Assembly: GCA_950097015.1 (NCBI GenBank)
Contig: CATNEN010000034.1
Coordinates: forward strand, 7,210,501-7,274,500
DNA from: Macrostomum hystrix
Lineage: Eukaryota; Platyhelminthes; Macrostomidae
Reading direction: 5' to 3'
Length of the DNA: 64,000 nt
The translations under genes were made by a program, and so were the position numbers. The notes below the pieces were generated by a model that worked only from the letters and a program-made list of their open reading frames with translations, was not told the origin of the DNA and made no database searches. Shown piece after piece: positions 54,301 through 64,000 of this stretch. Each line of letters starts with the position of its first letter. Within the stretch, counting starts at the first letter, position 1.

Positions 54301-57300
54301 CTCGGCCTGGTCCTGCAGATTGGCGCACAGCTCCCTTGCCTCGGCTAGGCGAGCCTCCAGCGCCGTCTTCTCCTCGGTCAACGCGTCGTAAGCCGCCTGA
54401 CGCTCAGCTAGACGCTCGTCTAATGAAGCCTTCGAAGAAGCCAGCTCGTGCTTGAGATTGTGCAACTCAGTGCGCAGGCCAGCCAAGCAGTGCTTGGTCT
54501 CTGAGTGAGCTCGAACATCTCCGGCGTGCAGCACCAGCTCCTGCTGGTACTTGGCCTCGGCCTCCGTTGCCCGATCCGCAGCTGCTTTGCCGTCCTCCGC
54601 GCCGCGCTCGTAAGCCGCCAGAGCCGTGTCGCGCGCTTCCTCGGCATCGCGCGCCCGACTCTCTAACTCGGCTAGGCGACGCATCAAATCGGCCCGCTCG
54701 GCATCGAATTCGGCGCCGAGGCGCTCCGATCTGGTGCGCCAATCGGCAGCCTGACGCTCGGCCGCCTCGGCTGCAGCCCGGAAACTGCGGGGTTTTTTTG
54801 GTAATCGGAAGATCAGTAAGGATCTGAATTTAGGGGATTTTTAATAAATATAAGGATTTAAAAAATAAAATATTGGGATCATATAGAAAGTTAGGAACTT
54901 GTCTGATCCCATAGTTTTATGAACCTTGAAGAGTGTAAATGTTAAGGCTTGGTGATAGGACAATGGTTACCCTGACCAATAACACGGCTCACCGATCCGA
55001 CTCCTCCTGCTCATTGCGCAGTCTGTCTTCAACATCAGCCAGCAGCCTCTCGTGCACGATGGCCTGCTCAGCCAGGCGCTCTTCGACGCCGGCCGACACT
55101 CCGCGATATTCAGCTGCCTCGACGCGCAGCCGGTCAACTTCGCGTCGGGCCGACTGCAGCTCGGCTTCGAGCTCGGCGCAGCGCAGCTTAGCCAGACGGA
55201 CTTCGTCGTTTTCAACGCCATCCTGCTGCTGCTGAGTGGTCGGCGTCTCGGTGATGGCCGACGACGCAGCGTTCTGCGCTATGCGAAGCTCAACCCGGGC
55301 GCGTTCTAGTTCGGCCTCTCGAGAGCTCAAGGCCTCGGCTAGTCTTGCTCGCTCGGCTTCGACACTGACCAGCCGTTCGCTCAACCGACGCGAGTCCCGC
55401 TCCAACTCGGTTCGCTCATCCGCTAGGCGCCCAGTTTCGCTGGCCAAGCGGGCTCCAAGATTGTCAACTTCGCGTTGAAGCGCTTCGATGCGCGTCTCGG
55501 CGGCTTCGTGCGATTCGCGATCGCGTCTATCTAGACTGCGGCGCATCTCCTCTAGGCTGGCCAGTAGAGCGCGCTGTTGCCCGCCGGCCTCGGCGCGCAG
55601 TCGCTCGTTTTCAGCGCGCAGGCGACACTCGCTTGGCCGCAGCGAGTCCAGCTGGGAGCGGGCCTCGGCTATCTGAGCCTCCAGCTTGGCTGCCACGTCT
55701 GCGCTGGCTGCCGCCGCCGACCTGGCCTGGCTGGCCTCCTGCTCGCTGCGGGCGCGAGCTTCGACAGCGCGCTCCGCCGCCTGACGCAGTGCGGCTATCT
55801 CGCGACGCTGCTCGGCCGCGTTGGACTCCTGCGCGATTCATTAAATTGATACTTTGATTACAAAACTGATTGATAGTATCTATTAATAGATTGATTGATA
55901 GTACCGATTGATTGATAGTATCGATTGATTGATTGATAGTACCGATTGATTGATTGATAGTATCGATTGATTGATTGATAGTACCGATTGATTGATTGAT
56001 AGTACGGATTGATTGCTTGACAGTATCGATTGATTAATTGATAGTATCGACTGATTGATTGATTGATTGATTGATAGTACCGATTTATTGATTGATAGTA
56101 TCGATTGATTGATTGATAGTATCGATTGATTGCTTGATAGTATCGATTGATTAATTGGTAGAGTATTGGAGAAATGTCTGTTAGAAAAGAGAAAAAATGA
56201 GGATATTTAAAATACCCACGTGGCCTCTCTACTGTTGATAAATTAATTGGCCTATTTAAAGTTCCTACCTGCAGCCTGGCCTTCTCGTGATTCGACTCCA
56301 GCTGAGCAGACAGGCGCGCGCTGAGTTGTCTCAGCCTATCCAGGTCGCCTCTAGTCGATTCCATTTCGGCATCGCGAGCCGCGTCCCGCTGCGCCCGATC
56401 GGCTTTGTAGGCGGCGAACTGATCGCCTAGTTCGCTCAGGAGTCGCTTGAGTTCGTCGGCGCTATTGGACGATTGTTGCTCCTCGTTGGCATCGGCCAGC
56501 GGAGGCCGGATGGAGGCCGCGCCAGACGCAGGCGACAAAGACGGATGGCGAGGCTGGCGGTGGAGCTGCGACTTGTCCGGCGATGGCAAGTGGGAATGCG
56601 CGGATGCTTCGGCCAGTGCCGCCTGTGGGGTACGAGAGAAATTTGGGATCAGACAAAACTATGGGATCCATCCAAAACAATGGGATCTGACTAAAATATG
56701 GGAACAGACAGGCCTGTGGAAAATTAAAAAGACACTAGGATCCAAGAAAAATTCAGCCCACCTGTTCCGCTTCGCTCAGACCGAACAGGTTGGCCACCTG
56801 CGGTCCGGCGTGGCACAGCAGGACGGCGCGCATGGCATCCCTCTGCCTCGCCGCGGCGCTAAGCAGCATTCTGTGCTGCGCCTCTGCGCTACGCAATCGA
56901 TCCAACTCGCTTGCCAGGCCGGCCAGCTGAGCACGCAGCTCCGACTCTGATTGACAGGCGTCAGTTGGTGACGAAACCGCAGCAGCCTCCATCTCCTCTA
57001 GTTTGTTGGCCAGCTCCCTGCTCACCTGAACAGTTGACGGTTGGGGATAATCCGCTATGGGGTGATTGACAGCTGGGGATAATAATCCGCAATGGAGTGA
57101 TTGACAGTTGGGGATAATAATCCGCAATGGATAATAATCCGCAATGGAGTGGTTGATAGTTGGGGATAATAATCCGCAATGGAGTGATTGACAGTTGGGG
57201 ATAATAATCCGCAATGGAGTGGTTGACAGTTGGGGATAATAATCCGCAATGGAGTGGTTGACAGTTGGGGATAATAATCCGCAATGGAGTGATTGACAGT

Positions 57301-60300
57301 TGGGGATAATAATCCGCAATGGAGTGATTGACAGCTGGGGATAATAATCCGCAATGGAGTGATTGACAGCTGGGGATAATAATCCGCAATGGAGTGATTG
57401 ACAGTTGGGGATAATAATCCGCAATGGAGTGGTTGACAGTTGGGAATAATAATCTGCCATGGAGTGATTGACAGTTGGGGATAATAATCCGCAATGGAAT
57501 GATTGATAGTTGGGGATAATAATCCGCAATGGAGTGGTTGACAGTTGGGGATAATCCGCAATGGAGTGGTTGACAGTTGTGGATAATAATCCGCAATGGA
57601 GTGGTTGACAGTTGGGGATAATAATCCGCAATGGAGTGGTTGACAGTTGGGGATAATAATCCGCAATGGAGTGATTGACAGCTGGGGATAATAATCTGCC
57701 ATGGAGTGGTTGACAGTTGGGGATAATAATCCGCAATGGAGTGGTTGACAGTTGGGGATAATAATCCGCAATGGAGTGATTGACAGCTGGGGATAATAAT
57801 CTGCCATGGAGTGATTGACAGCTTGGGGATAATAATCCGCAATGGAGTGATTGACAGCTGGGGATAATAATCCTGCAATGGAGTGATTGACAGCTTGGGG
57901 ATAATAATCCGCAATGGAGTGGTTGACAGTTGGGGATAATAATCCTGCAATGGAGTGATTGACAGCTGGGGATAATAATCTGCCATGGAGTGATTGACAG
58001 TTGGGGATAATAATCCGCAATGGAGTGATTGATAGTTGGGGATAATAATCTGCCATGGAGTGATTGACAGCTGGGGATAATAATCTGCCATGGAGTGATT
58101 GACAGTTAGGGATAATAATCCGCCATGGAGTGATTACAGGGAAGGGAACTTTTTAAAAGCCGCCAATGGTGAGTTCTAATTTGAGCCCAAATTGAGAGCT
58201 CTCTCACCTGCAGTAGCCGCCTATTCTGTTCCTGCAGCTGTTCCACATCGGCATAGGTTAGCAGTCTCTCTGTAATGACGTCACCAGCCCGCCTGACCTG
58301 ACCAGCAGATTCAATAACGGACGCTGATTGACGATAAAGCATCGATGACTGGGAGGGCGGTTCGCCAGTTTTGACTAGGTGCAGCTCCCAGAGCAGTTTA
58401 GTCAGCTGGCGAGACTGGTCCGAGCACTCGTCTGCTAAGCGGCGATTCTCACGCTCCAGGTGTCGCAGGCCGCGCAGCCGGTCCTGACTATCGGCCTTGT
58501 AGTCGGCCAATTCGGCCAGAGCCGAGTCCAACTGTCGGCTGAGCTGCGCGGTGGCCGCCGTCAGCCTGGCGTTGTCTTCACGCAGTCTGCGCACAGCGGG
58601 AGCACCGGCTTCAACTTCGCGCATAACGGCTTGTATTGATTGGCGCAGAGCGGCTGCCTCCTGACGCTCAAGTTGAAGACGACGCTGGGCATCGGCATAT
58701 TCGGCGCACAGCTCGCTGATTGGCTTTCCGCGCTTCAGCAGGTCGCGCACAACAGCCGCCGCCGGCGTCATGTCGGCAACCTGGTCAGTGGTTTCTGATT
58801 CACCGCGCAGAGATTCGATTTGTGAGTTGGCCAGCTGTAGGGGGGTGTTTTTTAATGCCGGTTTGTGTTCTTTTTATTATGGCCTCTGAGAGATATGGGT
58901 GACAATGGAGAATAGACATCAGCTGAAGGAAGTGTGTCAGATGGGTGACAATGGAGAATAGACATCAGCTGAAGGAAGTGTGTCAGATGGGTGACAATGG
59001 AGAATAGACATCAGCTGAAGGAAGTGTGTCAGATGGGTGACAATGGAGAATAGACATCAGCTGAAGGAAGTGTGTCAGATGGGTGACAATGGAGAATAGA
59101 CATCAGCTGAAGGAAGTGTGTCAGATGGGTGACAATGGAGAATAGACATCAGCTGAAGGAAGTGTGTCAGATGGGTGACAATGGAGAATAGACATCAGCT
59201 GAAGGAAGCGTGTCAGATGGGTGACAATGGAGAATAGACATCAGCTGAAGGAAGTGTGTCAGATGGGTGACAATGGAGAATAGACATCAGCTGAAGGAAC
59301 TGTGCCAGATGGGTGACAATGGAGAATAGACATCAGCTGAAGGAAGTGTGTCAGATGGGTGACAATGGAGAATAGACATCAGCTGAAGGAAGTGTGTCAG
59401 ATGGGTGACAATGGAGAATAGACATCAGCTGAAGGAACTGTGCTAGATGGGTGACATCAGCTGAAGGAACTGTGCCAGATGGGTGACATCAGCTGAAGGA
59501 ACTGTGCTAGATGGGTGACATCAGCTGAAGGAACTGTGCCAGATGGGTGACATCAGCTGAAGGAACTGTGCCAGATGAGTGACATCAGCTGAAGGAACTG
59601 TGCCAGATGAGTGACATCAGCTGAAGGAAGTGTGCTAGATGGGTGACATCAGCTGAAGGAACTGTGCTAGATGGGTGACATCAGCTGAAGGAAGTGTGCC
59701 AGATGAGTGACATCAGCTGAAGGAACTGTGCTAGATGGGTGACATCAGCTGAAGGAACTGTGCTAGATGGGTGACATCAGCTGAAGGAAGTGTGCCAGAT
59801 GGGTGACATCAGCTGAAGGAACTGTGCCAGATGGGGGACATCAGCTGAAGGAACTGTGCCAGATGGGGGACATCAGCTGAAGGAACTGTGCCAGATGGGG
59901 GACATCAGCTGAAGGAACTGTGCCAGATGGGTGACATCAGCTGAAGAAAGTGTGCCAGATGGGGGACATCAGCTGAAGGAACTGTGCCAGATGGGTGACA
60001 ATGGAGAATAGACATCAGCTGAAGGAAGTGTGCCAGATGGGTGACATCAGCTGAAGGAACTGTGCCAGATGGGGGACATCAGCTGAAGGAAGTGTGTCAG
60101 ATGGGAGACATCAGCTGAAGGAAGTGTGCCAGATGGGAGACATCAGCTGAAGGAAGTGTGTCAGATGGGGGACATCAGCTGAAGGAAGTGTGTCAGATGG
60201 GAGACATCAGCTGAAGGAAGTGTGTCAGATGGGGGACATCAGCTGAAGGAAGTGTGTCAGATGGGAGACATCAGCTGAAGGAAGTGTGTCAGATGGGAGA

Positions 60301-63300
60301 CATCAGCTGAAGGAAGTGTGTCAGATGGGAGACATCAGCTGAAGGAAGTGTGCCAGATGGGGGACATCAGCTGAAGGAAGTGTGTCCAGATGGGGGACAT
60401 CAGCTGAAGGAACGTGTGTCAGATGGGTGACATCAGCTGAAGGAAGTGTGTCAGATGGGAGTGACATCAGCTGAAGGAACTGTGTCAGATGGGAGACATC
60501 AGCTGAAGGAAGTGTGTCCAGATGGGGAGACATCAGCTGAAGGAAGTGTGTCAGATGGGAGACATCAGCTGAAGGACGTGTGTCAGATGGGGGACATCAG
60601 CTGAAGGAACTGTGCCAGATGGGAGACATCAGCTGAAGGACGTGTGTCAGATGGGAGACATCAGCTGAAGGACGTGTGTCAGATGGGAGACATCAGCTGA
60701 AGGAAGTGTGTCAGATGGGTGACATCAGCTGAAGGAACTGTGCCAGATGGGAGACATCAGCTGAAGGACGTGTGTCAGATGGGAGACATCAGCTGAAGGA
60801 AGTGTGTCAGATGGGAGACATAAGCTGAAGGAAGTGTGCCAGATGGGAGACATCAGCTGAAGGAAGTGTGCCAGATGGGAGACATCAGCTGAAGGAAGTG
60901 TGCCAGATGGGAGACATCAGCTGAAGGAACTGTGCCAGATGGGAGACAATGGCGATTAGACATCAGCTGAAGGAACTGTGCCAAAAGAACACGAACAACG
61001 AACCTGCAACTCGTCATTCTTCTTGTCCAGCATTGCCCTGGTGTTAGCCAGGCTCGGTCTCCAGCCTGCGGATGATGGCATTGCGTTCAACTTCGGCTCT
61101 GCTGAACTCCTCGGCGCTGCGTTTCAAATCTGACTGCAGTTCGCTAACGGCCTCCAGGAGTTGAGCGCACCGACGCTCATGCTCCTCGGCGCCAGACTGA
61201 AACACCGCTGCTAAACGGCGCTGCGATTCTAGCTCACCGCCGAGTGTCTCCTCCAGGCTGGCTCGTTCGTCGCGCGCCTCACGCAAGGCGTTCCAGCAGG
61301 CGCGAGTGCTGCTCTCGCAGCGTGGCCTGGGCGTCGCGCGCCGACGCCAACTGTGCGTTGGTTGATTCTAGTTCGCCAGCCAGACGATCCAGTTCTAGCT
61401 GGTGCTGACGGTCGCTCTCCCTAGCCGATTGGCGCAGTGTAAGAAGCTCGTCAGTTTTAACAGCCAACTGGCGCTCTAGCCAGGCCAGGTGGCCGCTTCG
61501 CTCAGTGTCGGATTGCTCAACTGAGGCCAGGCGCACGCTGGCCGATGCTGCGCTGATTCGGGCCTGATAACATTTGATAAAATTAGCAAAAACATGCGGA
61601 CTGTGCTACTGTGAGTAGGATACAAAAGTAACTTACTTCTTGCTGAGTACCCAAGTTACTCACCATCAGCATATCGACTGTCACTCTTCCCTAGTCTATC
61701 GACATGTCACTCTCCCCAGTCTATCGACTGTCAAACTCCTCCAGTCTATTGAACTGTACACTCTCCCCAGTCTATCAACTGTCAATCTCCCCAGTCTATC
61801 GACTATCACACCCCAGTCTATCGACTGTCACTCTCCCGAGTCAATCGACTGTCACTCTCCCCAGTCAATCGACTGTCACTCCCCCAGTCTATCGACTGAC
61901 ACTCCCCCAGTCTATCGACTGACACTCCCCCAGTCTATCGACTGTCACTCCCCCAGTCTATCAACTGTCACACCCCAGTCTATCAACTGTCACTCTCCCC
62001 AGTCAATCGACTGTCACTCTCCCCAGTCTATCGACTGTCACTCTCCCCAGTCTATCGACTGTCACTCTCCCCAGTCTATCAACTGTAACTCTCCCCAGTC
62101 TATCGACTGTCACACCCCAGTCTATCAACTGTCACTCTCCCCAGTCAATCGACTGTCACTCTCCCCAGTCAATCGACTGTCACTCTCCCCAGTCTATCGA
62201 CTGTCACTCTCCTCCAGTCTATCATCGACTGTCACACTCGCGCAGTCTATCATCGACTGTCAACACCCCTGCAGTCTATCCACTACTGTCACTCCCCTGC
62301 AGTCTATCCACTACTGTCACTCCCCTGCAGTCTATCCACTACTGTCACTCCCCTGCAGTCTATCCACTGACTGTCACTCCCCTGCAGTCTATCCACTGAC
62401 TGTCACTCCCCCTTCCCAGTCTGACGATTGTCACTCAGTCCGTCGCCAATAATCCTCCCTGTCTGAAGACATTACTAGACCCTGGAAAAGATCAGTTCTT
62501 CCATGCGGAATCCAAGAGTCTATTATCACAATCGTGAGAAAAAAATAGTACAGAAAAAAATGAAAGTCATCAAACAGATGACCCAGCTGCGCATAAGCAT
62601 AAGCCAATCGCACACCAATCAAGAAATCTGCTACAGCTGCAACGGAAAGAGAAGATTTCCAAACGATATTTTTTCTAACGATTGCAAGAACTGCGAATCA
62701 ATTTTCTCTTGCACACCTGCGTTCGTTCGGATATTTAGGATCCAACATCCTGCATATCCATCCAACATCCTAAATGTCGAACCAACATCCTTAATATCGA
62801 ACCAACATCCTTAATTTCGAACCAACATCCTAAATATCGAACCAACATCCAGAATACCGATTGCTCATAGTGAATATCGTTCCAAATATCCCAGCTAATA
62901 TCGATCTAACATCCCCAATATCCCTACGTATGTCAGTTCAACATCCTCTAAATGAAGCCTATAGCCGAACAGTATTATTAATCCACCATCTTCAACATCT
63001 AACCTAGCTAATATCGATCCTACATTCTCTAAATCAATCCACAATCTTAATATCGACCCAGCATCTCTAATATCGTACGTACCTGATCTAGGAGCACCTG
63101 CTTCTCAACAGCCTCCCGTTCAGCCCGCTGCAATTGGCCGCGCAGTCGTTCAGCCTCAGCGCCTAGACGTTCTACCTCGTCGGCTAGCCGCCTAGTGGAG
63201 TCGGCCAGATTGTCGCGCTCGACGCGCAACTCGCCAAACTGCAGCCGCAGCTGCTCCTTGGCGTCGTGCATGGAATCCAGTTGAGCACGCAGCTCAGATT

Positions 63301-63598
63301 TTGTGCGCTCGGCTTTGCCTAGCTCGTCGGTTAGGCGAATTCGTTCGGCTTCCGCCGACTCTAATCTAGCCCGAGTTTGAGCAGACTCATTTGACAGACT
63401 ATCGCATCTAACTGTCAGGTCAAACACTCGCTGTTCATTGTCAACTCGCTGCACTTCGCATCTCTCTTTAGCGCTGGTTAATGCAGCCTGTAGGCTGTCA
63501 ATCGCCTCTAATAGATTCTGGCGCTGCCAGTCGGCTAGGCTGGACCAAACTGATTGGTCAACGCCGCAGGCCTGCACCAGATGGTAGTCGGTTGTGGC
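51330..63598 (-). CDS. Nucleoprotein TPR, seven exons, 5' end outside window
   Basis: TPR forms the coiled-coil filaments of the nuclear pore basket. Exons: 63598-63083, 61563-61004, 58834-58208, 57025-56762, 56622-56269, 55828-54993 and 54784-51330; together about 2200 residues, close to the family's usual length. Nearly everything upstream of the last exon is heptad-rich coiled coil. The segment VITERLLTYADVEQLQEQNR near 58230-58290 is characteristic of TPR. The last third of the terminal exon becomes Pro/Ser/Gln-rich and then strongly acidic, with ETITLSSDSEDEE as a possible SUMO-interacting motif, and ends in a Ser/Gly/Gln-rich tail with stop at 51330. The frame is broken three times by one extra base each: at 61285-61286, 61051-61052 and 54061-54063. 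Dropping the two in the second exon restores splice phase 0 at both ends. I read these as sequence errors rather than decay. The gene continues beyond 63598. Confidence 0.9.
55855..56165. repeat. Minisatellite in a TPR intron, GATT-rich
   Basis: Units such as GATTGATTGATAGTACC and GATTGATTGATAGTATC, 16-24 bp, in the intron 55829-56268. The end of this intron (56199-56222) also carries the inverted fold-back landmark GATATTTAAAATACCCAC. Confidence 0.9.
57040..58135. repeat. Minisatellite in a TPR intron, 35-36-bp unit
   Basis: About 31 units of GATTGACAGTTGGGGATAAT followed by AATCCGCAATGGAGT, filling the intron 57026-58207. The intron end next to the acceptor (GGATTATCCCCAACCGTCAA on the gene strand) is itself a partial unit, so the array reaches to about 10 bp from the splice site. 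Confidence 0.94.
58890..60990. repeat. 2.1-kb minisatellite in a TPR intron, 46-bp and 32-bp units
   Basis: The first twelve or so units are 46 bp (GGGTGACAATGGAGAATAGA, CATCAGCTGAAGGAAGTGTG, TCAGAT). From about 59450 most units are 32 bp because AATGGAGAATAGAC is missing. Single 46-bp-type units reappear near 59994 and 60946. On the gene strand every unit has CTTCCTTCAG, which resembles a 3' splice site. The array fills the intron 58835-61003. Confidence 0.94.
61675..62420. repeat. Minisatellite in a TPR intron, 23-bp unit
   Basis: About 32 units of CAGTCTATCGACTGTCACTC plus CCC, with later longer forms (CTGCAGTCTATCCACTACTG). It lies in the intron 61564-63082. Confidence 0.92.
62421..62740. 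other. Unique part of a TPR intron
   Basis: Single-copy sequence between two arrays. A plus-strand frame at 62503-62814 (103 codons) runs into the next repeat and has no recognisable domain. Confidence 0.35.
62741..63075. repeat. Degenerate minisatellite, about 20-bp unit, same TPR intron
   Basis: Units of the type ACCAACATCCTAAATATCGA with increasing divergence to the right (ATCGATCTAACATCCC). It ends about 8 bp before the donor of the exon at 63083-63598. Confidence 0.8.
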
Positions 63599-64000
63599 CT
63601 GGAAAGCATTGACAGCATTGACAAAAACTCTTAAAAAATGACAGCATTTCTGCTTTTATGTACTTAATAGTTAATTAAACAGTTCTGAAATTAGCATTAA
63701 GCTTCTTCAATCGAAAATGAATTTATCTAGCTAGTTAATAATGGAGCAATATATGCAGAACATCAGTGTGCACTTTCTCAAAATCTATTTATTTGGTAAA
63801 CTATTCAAGCAGCTAAATATATGAATTTTTATATGAATACCATACCAGTTTTGGATAAAATTTAAAGTAAATATAATAACAAAGTTTTATGTGTATTAGG
63901 CTATACAAAGTATATTAAAATTGGTATCCTTTACAATGTACATAGATATATGGTATTGGGCCCTATTGGCATGACATTGATTTTATATTAAAAAACAAGG
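63599..64000. other. TPR intron, AT-rich, runs off the window
   Basis: Begins with the acceptor TTTCCAG on the gene strand at 63599. Nothing else is recognised up to the window edge. Confidence 0.5.

Noticed and set aside
56753-58091. 327-376-codon ORFs with repeated SITPLRIIIPNCQ
   Set aside because: Intron minisatellite read through; only the exon part 56762-57025 is real TPR coding sequence.
58890-60990. CRISPR-like regularly spaced direct repeats
   Set aside because: Units are contiguous with no unique spacers; the context is a eukaryotic intron.
62503-62814. 103-codon plus-strand ORF with CYSCNG and Cys pairs
   Set aside because: Inside a TPR intron, runs into a minisatellite, no recognised zinc-finger spacing.

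Overview
The window reads as metazoan nuclear DNA. The recognisable genes are split by GT-AG introns and encode animal families: a cadherin, group-C (metabotropic glutamate type) GPCRs, a RING/TRAF-type zinc-finger protein, an RNF217-like RBR ubiquitin ligase and nucleoprotein TPR. All protein-coding host genes found lie on the minus strand. The unusual load of unrelated minisatellites, the tRNA-derived SINEs and some very short introns (one of 30 bp) fit a repeat-rich lophotrochozoan. A free-living flatworm such as Macrostomum is one candidate, but this is inference only. Three single-base insertions in short homopolymers inside TPR look like residual long-read assembly errors.

Layout. 1-2.1 kb: first coding exon of a cadherin. 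2.2-9 kb: a minisatellite with a retrotransposon scrap in it, then a 4.4-kb satellite of 23-bp units with a 33-unit higher-order repeat. 9.7-15 kb: a SINE, then a 5'-truncated EN-RT-RNase H non-LTR retrotransposon flanked by a perfect 247-bp direct repeat. 15-18.5 kb: low-complexity arrays. 19-26.5 kb: a duplicated gene pair (copies A and B) of unknown family. Each copy is two ORFs in one frame separated by a single TAG codon. The second ORF has a long hydrophobic segment between helical, charged segments, and in copy A it ends in a CaaX box. Between the copies lie SINEs, a fold-back repeat, a decayed mGluR exon and a Ty3/Gypsy integrase remnant.

27.6-38.2 kb: two tandem mGluR-like genes. The upstream one (38213 down to 32577) can be assembled into ten exons with consistent phases and about 1056 codons. 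The downstream one (31196 down to 27604) lacks the equivalents of exons 3-5 of the ligand-binding domain and has a degenerate cysteine-rich domain. Its exon 6, however, is almost identical to that of its neighbour, which suggests gene conversion. 39-48 kb: minisatellites and AT-rich DNA around a RING/TRAF-type zinc-finger gene. 48.6-50.5 kb: a CORE-SINE-like element and the RNF217-like gene. 51.3-63.6 kb: seven exons of TPR, whose 5' end lies beyond the window. Most of its longer introns are filled by a private minisatellite.

The most unusual signals are the TAG-split CaaX gene pair, the tandem array of 5' splice-site consensus motifs upstream of copy A, the exon-deleted mGluR with a converted exon, and the 247-bp target-site duplication around the retrotransposon.
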